In this document: positions 51,720 through 63,810 of the stretch, piece by piece
How the letters are laid out: each line of letters starts with the position of its first letter
Position numbering within the stretch: position 1 is the stretch's first letter
From: Corythucha ciliata
Taxonomy: Eukaryota > Arthropoda > Insecta > Hemiptera > Tingidae
Length of the DNA: 64,000 nt
Direction of reading: 5' to 3'
NCBI GenBank assembly: GCA_038030265.1
Contig: CM075942.1
Coordinates: 38,282,751-38,346,750, forward strand
Program-made: the position numbers and the translations under genes
Notes under the pieces: generated by a model
What the model saw: the letters and a program-made list of their open reading frames with translations, nothing else
What the model was told of the DNA's origin: nothing
Databases searched by the model: none

Positions 51720-54619
51720 CAGGGGTGGGCAAAATACTTCGAAAATGTATTTTAAATACAAAGCCCAAAATACTTTCAAAAATGTATTTAAAATACTGAA
51801 ATACAAATACTTTTTGAATTGTATTTTGAATAAAATACAAATACAATTTAAAATACTTTTCAAAAATTCGATTTTGATGGCAGATAGTGCGAAAAGCCCG
51901 AAAAATAAATAATTCAAAAATATCAGGTCCTTCAATAGACAAGTTGACAAAATGTAGCAGCGCGAAATGGCTCTGCGCCGCGATGCGCAAAAAAAAAGTA
52001 GGCAAGTTGTCACGAAGTATTTAGTACCGAACCGGCGAGCACTGGTGGATCGTGAGCTGAAAAGGAGGTGAGGTCACTGGTGGACCTATATCGGGGCCCG
52101 GGGCGGAAATCTTCAAGAGGCCCCTAAAAGTCTCTAAATATAAATAAAACCTCTATTGGTAACCTCTAAGGCCTTTTCCTAATTTTAGCCATGGCTATTT
52201 CCAAAGTCTATCCGCTAAACAGCGCTTATGCCAAGTTTAAACTGCGAATTTCTCCATTTTAGCCGCGAAAGAGTGCTTTTTGTCAACTTTAACAGCAAAT
52301 TAGCGCTTTTCGCCGCAAATTAGCAACTGATTAGCGGGGTAATCCCCCCCCCCACATAAATATGCGCTTTTCCCCAACTTTAGCAGCAAAGTAGATTTTG
52401 TATCCTGTGAATCAGCGATGTTTCTTTAACTTTCCTCGAGTTGGCGTTTTCCACAATTTTAGCTGCAAATTAGCGATTTTTTCTAGCGGTTTACTCAGTA
52501 TGAGCTGAAAACTACTCAATATTAGCCGTAAAATTCTCGAAATGTTTACCAAAAATTAGCATTTTTTGTTCACCGTACCGTACACTGCGGAATAGCGATT
52601 TCGTCTCAGTTTTAGCCGCGAATTTGCGAGTTTTTCACTCATAGCCATAAATTAGCACTTTTCCTCAATTTTAGCCTCAAAGTCTCCCGAGGAAGCCGCG
52701 AATTAACGAATTTCCAATTTTTGACGCAAATTTAAATTTGCATCAATTTTAGCCGTAAATTAGCGCTTTTTCGTAATTTTTGCAGTGCAGTAGTATTTCT
52801 AGCCCGTGTATTGGCGAATTTTGTTCATTTCGCACTGCAAATCGGCAATTCTTCCATTTTTGACAGTGAATTAGCACTTTTTGTTTCAATTTAGGCTGAA
52901 AATTAACTTTTCTCTTTATTCTATTCAGAATAATTACTGATTTTCTCTATATTAGCCGCAAATTGGCGGGTTCTTTTACATTTTGGCATCGCATTAGTAA
53001 TTTTTTTCAATTTTCATTATATGTAGAAGGGGCTTCATCTCAGTTCTATCCGTGAATCAGGGTTTTTTCTTTTACTTATAGCCATGAATTTGCCGTTTAT
53101 CTCAATTTTAGCCACAAAGTGTGGAATAACACTTTTTCCCAATTTGAGCTGAAAACGAGAGTTTTCATTTATTTATGACAGGCTAATTACAGTTAATTTT
53201 TCAATATTAGCTGGTTTTTGTTTACACTTCAGTACACGTTGGCATTTTTCCTTCAATTTTTGCTATGGATTAGCGTTTATTGTTTAGTTTTAGCCTCGAA
53301 CAGAAGCTACGCATTTGCGTTTTGTCAATTTTTCAAGGTTTAGTGACTTTGTGGGTCGCGCTCTCTTCGGTATACAAACTAAAGGCCAACGAAAAATTTA
53401 GAGATCTTTTTTATATTATAACGACAATGAAAAATTGGGAAAATACGAACTCTCGATCAAACTGACTTAAGTTGTTTTTTTAACATAATATTTGTTATTT
53501 TTTAAACTGAAAATTGAGGTTTGTTAGCCGTTGGCACGCTACAACATTAACCAAATTGGCCACGGGTTTGCGCTTTTAATCAATTTTGGCAGTGCAGTAA
53601 GGATTCTTTCGTTTGTGTTGGTGATTTTCCTCCATTTTAGCCATGATTTGGCGTTCTCCTCATTTTCAGCTGCAGTTTAGCCATTTTTTAGCAGTCAATT
53701 AGCACTTTTTACGCAGTTTGAGTTGAAAATTAGTGTTTTTCTTAAAGTTGGCCCCGCTAATTAATATTTTTGTCTATTTTAGCCGCGTAATTTTTTTAGG
53801 TTTTAGCCCGCGTGAGCAATTTTTTTCTACGGATTAGCGCTGTTTCTCAGTTTGAGCCTCGATTCTTTCAGAAGCTATACAGATTTTCGTTTTCTCAATT
53901 TCAGCCGCGAATTATTGATTTTTCTTCATTTCAGCTGTGAAATAGCGTTTTCTGATAATTTTGCAGTGAATTAGCACATTATCTATTCTCTTTTTTTAAT
54001 TAATTGGCGATTTTTCACCATTTGAGTTGTGAATTTGCCATTTTGGCCCAGTTTAAACTCGAATTAGCGTTGTTTTTCGCAATAATTGCCACGAGTTTTG
54101 TTTACTTGTACAGCTTTGTGTACTTGTAGGCTAGGGCTCTGTATGATCCTTTTTTGTGCCAAGTTTCCATCCGGTAGCATTATTTTTGCGGCAGTTGTGC
54201 TAACAAGGAATTCGGAACTTCCACCTCCCACCATGACTACCCTTCCCTCTCCACTTTTTCGAAAAATGAAAACGTCAATCGAAGGCTGTTATTACACCGG
54301 GTTTTTGTGCCAAATATGGTGTCACTAAGTTAGGTTATATTGGTGAATGGCGGCGAAGAAGTGGAAACTAAAGAACGTTGAAATTAAAAGTGAACGTTGA
54401 AATTAAAAGTATTTGTATTTGTATTTTCGTTGAGTGTGAAATACAAAATACTTTTGAAATTGTATTTCAAATACAAAGCCCAAAATACTTTTGAAAATGA
54501 ATTTTAAATACAGTAATTACAAATACTTTTCCAAAAGTATTTAAATACAATTACAAAATACGTATTTTGTATTTAAAATACAAAGTATTTGAAATACTCA
54601 AGTATCTTGCCCACCCCTG
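51720..54619. mobile_element. hAT-type non-autonomous element, 2,900 bp
   Basis: The ends CAGGGGTGGGCAAAATACTT and AAGTATCTTGCCCACCCCTG are inverted copies. Each is flanked by the same eight bases GGGAGAAG (51712-51719 and 54620-54627), the 8-bp target duplication of hAT elements. The inner 120 bp of both ends are AT-rich and self-complementary (AAATACAAAGCCCAAAATAC appears in both). The core is decayed minisatellite. No transposase is present. Confidence 0.85.
52150..54110. repeat. Decayed AGCCGCAAATTAGCGCTTTT minisatellite
   Basis: Words like TTTTAGCCGCAAATTAGCG and CAATTTTAGCCGTAAATTAG recur every 30-45 bp for almost 2 kb, much diverged (AGCCGCGAATT, AGCAGCAAATTAGCGC, AGCTGTGAAATAGCG). 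The long stretch 52150-54110 has no frame. The same motif family is at 35340-35665. Confidence 0.75.
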
Positions 54620-54931
54620 GGGAGAAGTACTAGTACTTTTCGTTTAATTACTTAATTCGCACTGGCTTCTGTTGGCAAGTACTTGAGGCATGTCAGGTGT
54701 CGAGTTTTAGGATCATGAAAAAACTTTAAAGGCTCATTCGGCAAGCTTTTCTTCATTCGGCAAGTTACCTCAAGGGGAGAAGTACTAGTACTCTTCAAGT
54801 AATTACTTAATTCGCACTGGCATCTGTTGGCAAGTACTTAGAACATGTCAGGTGTTGAGTTTGGGGATCATGAAAAAATGTTAATGGCTCATTCGGCAAG
54901 CTTTTCTTCATTCGGCAAATTAGGACGACCC

Positions 54932-56540
54932 GACTAAATATGGCACTGAAATCCGTGTTACTGTACCGGTGTTTTAAAGGATCTCTACTCATGTGTGTGA
55001 AAAAATTGAATTTAATTAAAATAGAAATTAATGAGGATTTGGCTCTAGTTGAACCTGAAAATGGTGAACAGGGCAGGACTTCAACTTAACTCTCTTTCTC
55101 TTTCATTTCAGCATAACGAATAATTATTAAATATGTTGGCGAATCACAATTTTAATTTTCAAGCGACATGCTCCGAATGTAGTCATTTTCTGTACCCAAA
55201 AAAGTCTGGGAAGTTGACCATCACCGCACAGTGATATTCGAAAAATTGTCTGGACTAGTCCGGAAAATATTTTCCATCCTAGTACGGAAAGTTAATGAAT
55301 TCGGGTTATAACCTCGTTTAAAGTCTTCTTGAACGAGCATACGAGAAGTCAGTGGTCAGTTTTTCACAGTCCTTAACAACAAAAAACGTAAATTTCCGAT
55401 CGAAGAATTACATAAGTATTTTAAAAGTTACTTTAATCAATTTCTTTTCTTACCAAATGGAATGAAACACTGCTGGAATACACATAAATACTCAACACAG
55501 ACCCTTGAACACCGGCTCTTTCACATTACTTGTTCCAATCCCACACAATTAACCAAACCTTCTTGGTTTTATGACCTTGTTCAAAGGTTCGCTTCAGTGT
55601 CATTGGTCGACTGGTCGACCCCGTATTTTTCAGTTTCACGTTACGTTCAATTACAGTGTTTCCAATAATTTCAACATTTCCTTGCTGTCGCGTGAAAAAA
55701 GTCGTGCATCACTCGTGTAGGAAGGGGATTGACCTAATCGTTTTTTTTAGCGGGTTCGGCCTCCGCCTCGCCCACCAAATAAAAACTCGCAGGTAATAAC
55801 CCCCTTCCTAGACTCGTTATGTAATATACTATTTCCAAAGGTTCCCTCAAACCCCACTCATTAGATTAATTTCCATCCACCAAGCTGGATTAATCCCATG
55901 CATCACACAGTTGTAATGGTCCAGTCTTCCCACAATATTACACCTGCAATATCGAATGTATCTTTCTAACTAATCACAGTCTGGCAGGATTATTGTGCTT
56001 CTCAATCTCCTTCAAATATTCTCGACAGCTACGCGGACCCTATAATAGTGACTTACTCATTGGAAATCTTTTAAAATTAAGTGAGCATGTTTCATTGCAA
56101 CGGTCAAGACGTAGTTTCGCCTCATCACACTTCACAGGATATAAATTATTGAAGGTTGTTGGACTTGTTGGTGCTTCTATCAATTTATTCTTTTTCCACT
56201 TACCAGAATGCGGTGGTTGTAATTGGCTACTTTTGACTATGGGTGAATGAATGAGTCCGTACCTGAGAACAAACAGGAAGAAAACTATTGAAAGCGTTGA
56301 ATGTTTCTAAATCAGAAAAAAAAATATGTTCTATCCTCACAATCAGATTGTATAAATTGTCAGTATAATACGGTGATGGTGGACATAATTGAGACTCTGA
56401 GGGTGCGTTTATGAATGCACTTAATATTCTTCAGACAAAGCTGGGATGATTCTGGATGCTGTGGTTGTTTTTCGAACGGTAGTAATGTAAATTTATTCGA
56501 GAGATTTTTGTTTCATGATTTATAAACTCCCCCTATAAGT
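54932..56540. other. No gene recognised
   Basis: 1.6 kb with short motif-free frames. GTGTAGGAAGGGG (55715) and CCCCCTTCCTAGAC (55800) form a weak 25-bp inverted pair around GTTCGGCCTCCGCCTCG, possibly a decayed small element. Confidence 0.45.
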
Positions 56541-59003
56541 ACAGTCCGCACAGTTCCCTGGCAGGGGTAGCGCCAAGGAGCGGTACGTCTCTGCCAGGAG
56601 GGAACTTAGTAGGGCAGTTGGGAGGTCAAAGAGAGCTTCCTGGCGGGCATTCGTGGAGGAGGGCCTGTCGGCAAACCCGTGGGGTGTCCCCTACTGGGTG
56701 GCGGCCGGGAGGCTAAAATCCCCAGATGTCCTCCCTTTCATTGAGGCGGGCCGCAGTGGGGGTTTCGTGGAGGACACCCTGGGAGTACTTCTGAAGGGTG
56801 TCTTCCTCCGTGATGCCTCCGAGGAGGATAGCCCTGGGGAGAGTTTGGTGAGGGAGGAAGCGAGAGTCTCCGCTCAAACAGCTCAAATGGCGGGGAGCCC
56901 ATGGTTTTCGGAGGAAGAGATGGAAGAGGCGTTAAGGAGGGTGGCTTTGGGGCGAGCACCGGGGCTCACCGGGGTGTCAAATGAAATGCTGAGGAAGCTG
57001 CCGGCGGATGTGGTTGGGGCCTCTCTATGCCTCTTTAATCACTGTCTGTCGGTGGGGTACTACCCGGTGGGGTGGCGGACGGGCGTGTTCGGTTTCTCCT
57101 TAAGTCACCGGACCGCGACACGACGCACTCGGGTAGCTACAGGCCTATAAGCCTCCTTCCGTGTGAGAGTAAGGTGTTGGAGTGCCTGATCTTTGCCAGA
57201 ATGGAGCCTTACCTCAGTGAGATCCTCCACCCTCGGCAATTCGGTTGGGTGATGGGTTGGGGCCGGACTGAGGTGGCGCTGGACGCTCTCCAGTCCCTCG
57301 CTGAGGCCCCGTGGGTAAGATACAAGGTGGCGGTCCTGTTCGACCTTCAGGGGGCGTTCGACTCCGTCTGATGGCCCAAGCTGTTGTTGGCGCTGCGAGA
57401 GTCGGGCGTGCCGAACGAGCTGTTTATATTGGTTTCCTCGTATTTCGCGCCCCGTGGCATTCTTCTCAGGTTTGTGAGGTTAAAGCCGAGCTGTCCAGGG
57501 GTTGCCCGCAAGGGTCGGTGTTCTCGGCGGCGCTCTGGAACCTCCTCTTTTCCGGGCTCATGTGGGTCTTGGAGGAGGGAGGGGTTGGAGAGGGTGACGC
57601 ATGTAGACAACCTGGCGGTGGTCGTGGCAGGGCGCGCTCCCTCGAGGAGCTTCGCCGGGAGATCATGAGGCTCCTGGCGGTAGAGGACGTGTGGTGCAGG
57701 GAAGCGCGTCTGGCTCTGGCCGTGCAAAAGACCAAATTGGTCTTTTTGTGGGGAAAGCCGAGGAGAGAGGGACGGCTGGTTGTGGCCTACTGGGGAGTTC
57801 GTTTGGCGGGAGTCGGGCAGGACCGTTACCTTGGTGTAGAAAAAATAAGAATCGGAGTTCTGGGCCGCAGTTGGAGGTGGTTGGTGGTAAGTTGGAGAGG
57901 GCGATTGGCCTGTATAGGTTAGTTGCGGGGAACGTGTGAGGTACGGACTACCAGTGTCAAGCCAATTATTACAGGGCAATGGTGATCCAAATGCTCCTGT
58001 AGGGCGCGACATATTGGTGGTACCGCCCCACCAAAGCGCAGCGGCGCAGATCTGCAGCTTGCAGCGGCAGGCACTTATCTGGGTGGCTAGGTCTTACCGG
58101 ACTGTTAGTTCGGACACTCTGCAGGTCTTGGTCAAGACCCCCCCCCCCCCGGCCGACCTTCTGCTCGATGCGTGGGTGCACAAGCGTCGTCTAACCCAGG
58201 GCAACGTGGAGCTGGTGCGGTGTCGGGGCGACTGGGCCGAGCACATCCGCCTTCTGGCGGATGAGTGGGGAGAGCCGAGGGGGCTCCGCCTGCTCGATGA
58301 ATTAGTGATTGAGGCTTGGCGGAGTGCTGGACTAGCAGTAGTACAGGATGCCGCGCGCCGGTTGTTCGGGTTCTTGCCTGATTCTAGGCTGGAGCGTGCC
58401 AATTGGTTTACCCTTGAGCATGCCGCCACGTCGGTCCTGACCGGGCATAGCTCAATCAATGGAAAGCCCTGGTTCTTCCGGCGGCGGGACTCCTCATTGC
58501 CCCTGTGGTGAGGAGGAGGAGACCGCCGAGCATGTGTTTCGCAACTGTGAGCTGTTCGACGATATTCGCCGATCGCAGTGGGGGAAAGGGGTCCGCCGGA
58601 CGACCCGGCCTTAGTCGGCACCCGACGGGCGTATGACCGGCTCCTGGCCGGCGGCCCTGGAGCGCAGGGGGCTAGGGCCAGACATGCCAGGGGCAGAGCC
58701 ATTGCCTCTGCCTGGATCGGAAACCAAGTAGGGTTACCTTCCCTGCTCGGTGGGGCCCGTGGTGCGCTCCCCTCGAGGAGGGTACCAACATCCTCAGCCC
58801 CCCAGCTCACCTACACGTGGTCCACAGCGGGCAAGGTTAGCTGGTCGTTAGCCATGGCAAAGTGGTTAGGGGTTGAGAGATGGGGCCTACTCTGTCGGGA
58901 ACTTTCCGGACCAAAGATGAGGCGCAGGCCAGATAAGACCCGAGGACGGGTGAGATGTCGGCAGAATCTTAAGAAATCTCGGCAGAGTCCGATAGCGTTC
59001 TGA
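56541..59003 (+). pseudogene. R1-like LINE ORF2, many frameshifts
   Basis: Translation blocks in changing frames read: WFSEEEMEEALRRVALGRAP (RT entry, about 56900), SYRPISLLPCESKVLECLIF and HPRQFGWVMG (57140-57250), VLFDLQGAFDSV then TGA (57330), SRGCPQGSVFSAALWNLLF (57500), a catalytic box altered to HVDNLAVVV (57600), VARSYRTVSSDTLQVLVKTP (58090) and TGHSSING with PCGEEEETAEHVFRNC (58440-58550, zinc-like tail). The block order and the GCPQGSV/ALWNLLF wording fit the R1 group. The endonuclease is absent, so the copy is 5'-truncated near 56541. GC content is far above that of the neighbours. The frame at 58578-59003 may be a 3' extension or untranslated region. Confidence 0.8.
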
Positions 59004-59106
59004 TTGCCGAGCAGAACTTTACTACTGGACCAACTCCCAGATAACTTTACTTTCGTTCCTCGTTAATACGGTGGTGAACCACTTTACCCCCTCCTTCCCG
59101 ATCTTG

Positions 59107-59185
59107 GCAATCAAGACGCAATCAAGACGCAAGACGCAATCAAGATGCAAGACGCAATCAAGCCGCAAGACGGCAATCAGGACAG
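59107..59185. repeat. CAATCAAGACG minisatellite
   Basis: Seven or so copies of ATCAAGACGCA/AAGACGCA in direct order. It lies between the GC-rich LINE and the poly-T of the next LINE and may be the 3' repeat of the former. Confidence 0.7.
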
Positions 59186-59216
59186 GACAATGCTTTGAAT
59201 ATCCCACTTCCGTTTG

Positions 59217-60335
59217 ATTTTTTTTTTTTTTTTTTTTTTTTTATTTTAAAGAAAACTTTATTGTCATAGTACGACATTACAGTTTAGGTAATTTACAAGT
59301 ATATTAATATCGCTTGGGACGTGTGTGGGGTACAACCCAGCGGTTGACCCCTCGCCAGATTTACTGATTTTTAGTGTATATTGTATGCATGTGAAAATAA
59401 ATAATTAAAATAACAGAATAATAGAAGAAGAAAAACAAAAATATTAGATATAAATTTAATTTTGTGAGTGGAATTTGCAGAAACTGGGCAATTGACGTTC
59501 GTATAATGGCGTCAGTTTATCCGGGGTCGACTTCATGTAGAGGGTCTTGTGGTCTCTTTCGTTTGAGCCTTCTTAGATTCAGGGGTGGTGGTATGTTGAT
59601 TGCTGAGGTGAAGACTAATTTATTGTCGTGTTCGGACATTTTTTGGTGCAGTTTTTTGTAGCGTGACTTGATGACGTCTGCCACAGTGTCGATTTCAAGG
59701 TCTCGGTGTAGTGAGTTGTTGCGGATGTACCAGCCTGCTCCTGTTATGATGCGTAGCACCCTATTTTGCGTCACTTGGATTCTCCTTATGTGAGACTTCG
59801 CAGCTGAACCCCATAATTCGCAAGAATAGAGCCATATTGGACGGATCATACTTAGATACAAGAGCCTTTTGGTCTCTAGTTTTAGTGGTGAGCGGGGAGA
59901 TAGGAGGGGCATCAGTTGTCTGATTCTTTGGCGAATTTTTTGGACCAGTTGATTAATATGATCAGCCCATATTAGTTTTTTGTCTATAATAACGCCTAAG
60001 TACCGTGTTGCTTCAACCATTGGGATAACTGTGTTTTTTAGGTGAACTTGGTTAGCGAAGGACTGACGACGAAGGGAAAACGGAGTTACTGTTGATTTGG
60101 ACGTACTTATGTTTACTCGCCATTTGTCACATCATTCGTCAATATTGTTGGTGATTGTCTGGATTTCTTGGTAGGCGGTTTCATAATCATTTGAACATTT
60201 TAGGATGGCGACGTCATCTGCAAAATGGGCGTTTAACGCTGAAGACGAGGAGGGAAAATCGTGAGTGAAGATTAGGTACAGTACATTTGCAAACGAAATT
60301 TCCTTTGTGGAGTTTACGCTCAATTTTTGCATTGT
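59217..60335 (-). mobile_element. Jockey-like LINE, 5'-truncated, with poly-A tail
   Basis: The minus-strand element ends in an A tract (T run at 59219-59242) preceded by AATAAAGTTTTC, a normal polyadenylated 3' end. The coding part reaches the 5' break near 60335, in the middle of the RT. About 1.1 kb in total, typical of incomplete target-primed reverse transcription. Confidence 0.85.
59517..60332 (-). pseudogene. Jockey-like RT C-terminal half, one nonsense codon
   Basis: One continuous frame from 60332 to 59517 (about 270 residues) is interrupted only by a TGA at 60134-60132, at a place where Trp (TGG) is expected (NNIDE, stop, CDKWRVN). It shows ALNAHFADDVAILKCSNDYE (catalytic FADD box), RYLGVIIDKKLIWADHI (thumb), LYSCELWGSAAKSHIRRIQ and RVLRIITGAGW. 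The wording is that of jockey-clade RTs. The single lesion indicates a young copy. Endonuclease and RT fingers are missing through 5' truncation. Confidence 0.85.
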
Positions 60336-60433
60336 ATGAAGAAACCACCATGAGCTTGCCTACTAAATTAAGTATAATCAATTAATCCTACAACTTCCGG
60401 CCCCCAAAATATACAGGCTCCATTACATGTATT

Positions 60434-61797
60434 ATAGGAATTGTAATAACAATTTCAGGGACCAGAGCTAGGCTAGCTGAAATCACTGTTGCAATGTGTG
60501 GGATGACCCAATTATCCAAACAAGAAAAACACCCTGTGAGGCAGAATTTTAATTCTGCATGATAAAAAATTAATATACAAAAAAGAGGTAGGCAATTTGT
60601 AGTGATTAGTACAAATAATTTCTGGGTTGTAAAATTGTTATCGGCTCTTGCCATATTTGCTGGACTTATAAAGGTGGAGGAGGGAGGAAGCCAAGTCAAA
60701 TAACGGTGAAATGGTGTTGGTAAAGGGTGCAAAAATAGGACACTAAAAACATTCGCCCCCTTCTCTTTCCCAAGATATTGGTATCACTAATGGAAAGATA
60801 TCAAAAAGAGATTTGGAAAGGAAAGAGAGATAACCCCTCCCCTCCCATCGTCACACAGCCATCGCTGTTTTCTCTCAAGGTTTCCTCTTCTTTCCTCACC
60901 ATGTCCACGCTTTTGCTTCGTAGTTTTGACTTCTTGCCTCAATTGTCAATTGGGGTCGGTGTACTAAACGTAAATTGCGAGTAAACCACGCCAATGCACA
61001 CGAATTTCGTAATTCATAGGTATTCTCAGCACCCTCCATCACGCACTACACACTAGGCATATTCACCTTTCATAACCATTATCACGGGAGGAGAATTCAA
61101 ACAAGGGTGTGGAGTGAGTTTGAGAGTAGCGATGCGAAATCAATACTGACTTCCTTCCGCGATAAGCTCCCAGACAAACAAACATGCAGTTAAAAAAATG
61201 GTTCATGGTAATGCAACAATTTTCGAGTACTTCACTTTACACTACTGGGAGGAAATCAGATTAAAGTAAAATGAATGATGAAAAACTTCGATTGGAATAA
61301 AAAAAAAAATCCACATTACGCCCCTCTAGTAATCGACAACACAAGGTTTCCTTTTATTCAAAAATAGACAACGCTTTTCAAAGGCATTCAACGAACATGA
61401 CGGCGGGAGGGAAGAGTCAGAGAGAAAACCCCTTCAGTGATTAGCTGACCGATTCAGAAAGAGGGGAAGGGGCAAATAAAATCATTCCGCCTCCTTTGGC
61501 CCTTATTTCCCCGCTTTTACAAAACTCTGCTCTCTCACTTTCTCTCTCCTTCCCTCCGTATTCCTTTTTGCTATTTTCTCTCAATAACAACTCCTGTCTC
61601 TTCCCTTCTTTCCCTATATGCCTCTATAGCTAGTCTCTTTCTATACGTAACTCCATCAATCCTTCTTTTCTTTTTTCTTCGGGTGCCTTGAAGAAAAGAT
61701 AAAAAGGCAAGGTGGGCACACCGTGAAGAAGAGGGGAGAACTGAGCCTCAACTCATACCCACACGTATCACTGAAGTTTCCTCTTCTTTCCTCACCA
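60434..61797. repeat. Segmental duplication, unit 1
   Basis: From ATAGGAATTGTAATAACAAT this block recurs 2,012 bp downstream at 62446-63810 with very few changes. Its second part (60880-61408) also recurs at 61776-62304. The frames in it (for example MERYQKEIWKGKRDNPSPP) are short and duplicated with the DNA. I recognise no gene. Confidence 0.85.
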
Positions 61798-62304
61798 TGT
61801 CCACGCTTTTGCTTCGTAGTTTTGACTTCTTGCCTCAATTGTCAATTGGGGTCGGTGTACTAAACGTAAATTACGAGTAAACCACGCCAATGCACACGAA
61901 TTTCGTAATTCATAGGTATTCTCAGCACCCTCCATCACGCACTACACACTAGGCATATTCACCTTTCATAACCATTATCACGGGAGGAGAATTCAAACAA
62001 GGGTGTGGAGTGAGTTTGAGAGTAGCGATGCGAAATCAATACTGACTTCCTTCCGCGATAAGCTCCCAGACAAACAAACATGCAGTTAAAAAAATGGTTC
62101 ATGGTAATGCAACAATTTTCGAGTACTTCACTTTACACTACTGGGAGGAAATCAGATTAAAGTAAAATGAATGATGAAAAACTTCGATTGGAATAAAAAA
62201 AAAATCCACATTACGCCCCTCTAGTAATCGACAACACAAGGTTTCCTTTTATTCAAAAATAGACAACGCTTTTCAAAGGCATTCAACGAACATGACGGCG
62301 GGAA
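61776..62304. repeat. Segmental duplication, partial middle copy
   Basis: GTTTCCTCTTCTTTCCTCAC to GAACATGACGGCGGGA repeats 60880-61408 at an offset of 896 bp. After 62304 come 140 bases without a partner in the window (ACTGATCTATTCGCATTTAG to TTTTCACCCA). Confidence 0.85.
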
Positions 62305-62445
62305 ACTGATCTATTCGCATTTAGTTAAGAAAAGTGATGCAAGCCTCAAAAAACGTTTAAAAAATCATATCTCGTAGGATTTTGATTTTCGGACCATGGT
62401 TTATAGGGTGTTTTCGATCGCAAATGAGGCCTATTTTCACCCAAT

Positions 62446-63810
62446 ATAGGAATTGTAATAACAATTTCAGGGACCAGAGCTAGGCTAGCTGAAATCACTG
62501 TTGCAATGTGTGGGATGACCCAATTATCCAAACAAGAAAAACACCCTGTGAGGCAGAATTTTAATTCTGCATGATAAAAAATTAATATACAAAAAAGAGG
62601 TAGGCAATTTGTAGTGATTAGTACAAATAATTTCTGGGTTGTAAAATTGTTATCGGCTCTTGCCATATTTGCTGGACTTATAAAGGTGGAGGAGGGAGGA
62701 AGCCAAGTCAAATAACGGTGAAATGGTGTTGGTAAAGGGTGCAAAAATAGGACACTAAAAACATTCGCCCCCTTCTCTTTCCCAAGATATTGGTATCACT
62801 AATGGAAAGATATCAAAAAGAGATTTGGAAAGGAAAGAGAGATAACCCCTCCCCTCCCATCGTCACACAGCCATCGCTGTTTTCTCTCAAGGTTTCCTCT
62901 TCTTTCCTCACCATGTCCACGCTTTTGCTTCGTAGTTTTGACTTCTTGCCTCAATTGTCAATTGGGGTCGGTGTACTAAACGTAAATTGCGAGTAAACCA
63001 CGCCAATGCACACGAATTTCGTAATTCATAGGTATTCTCAGCACCCTCCATCACGCACTACACACTAGGCATATTCACCTTTCATAACCATTATCACGGG
63101 AGGAGAATTCAAACAAGGGTGTGGAGTGAGTTTGAGAGTAGCGATGCGAAATCAATACTGACTTCCTTCCGCGATAAGCTCCCAGACAAACAAACATGCA
63201 GTTAAAAAAATGGTTCATGGTAATGCAACAATTTTCGAGTACTTCACTTTACACTACTGGGAGGAAATCAGATTAAAGTAAAATGAATGATGAAAAACTT
63301 CGATTGGAATAAAAAAAAAAATCCACATTACGCCCCTCTAGTAATCGACAACACAAGGTTTCCTTTTATTCAAAAATAGACAACGCTTTTCAAAGGCATT
63401 CAACGAACATGACGGCGGGAGGGAAGAGTCAGAGAGAAAACCCCTTCAGTGATTAGCTGACCGATTCAGAAAGAGGGGAAGGGGCAAATAAAATCATTCC
63501 GCCTCCTTTGGCCCTTATTTCCCCGCTTTTACAAAACTCTGCTCTCTCACTTTCTCTCTCCTTCCCTCCGTATTCCTTTTTGCTATTTTCTCTCAATAAC
63601 AACTCCTGTCTCTTCCCTTCTTTCCCTATATGCCTCTATAGCTAGTCTCTTTCTATACGTAACTCCATCAATCCTTCTTTTCTTTTTTCTTCGGGTGCCT
63701 TGAAGAAAAGATAAAAAGGCAAGGTGGGCACAGCGTGAAGAAGAGGGGAGAACTGAGCCTCAACTCATACCCACACGTATCACTGAAGTTTCCTCTTCTT
63801 TCTTTATGCG
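62446..63810. repeat. Segmental duplication, unit 2
   Basis: Near-identical copy of 60434-61797 in the same orientation, ending in the same CTGAAGTTTCCTCTTC. The near-identity indicates a recent tandem duplication or an assembly effect. The 190 bases after 63810 hold nothing recognised. Confidence 0.85.

Larger units (their letters stand above)
49981..54931. mobile_element. Foldback-like element of 155-bp units
   Basis: The ends GGGTCGTCCTAATTTGCCGA (49981) and its exact inverse (ending 54931) enclose an array of 155-bp units in several orientations: six forward units (49994 to about 50880), about two inverted (50905-51207), three and a half forward (51224-51705), and about two inverted (54620-54920). 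Between the last two blocks sits a 2.9-kb hAT-type element. Without it the element is about 2.05 kb. Inverted ends made of tandem repeats are the plan of Foldback (FB) elements. No gene is inside; the short frames of 60-128 residues are repeat translations. Confidence 0.75.

Noticed and set aside
57347..58810. Long minus-strand frames of 221 and 238 residues, Pro/Arg/Ser-rich
   Set aside because: They are antisense to the GC-rich LINE, where stop codons are rare by composition; the RT motifs are on the plus strand.
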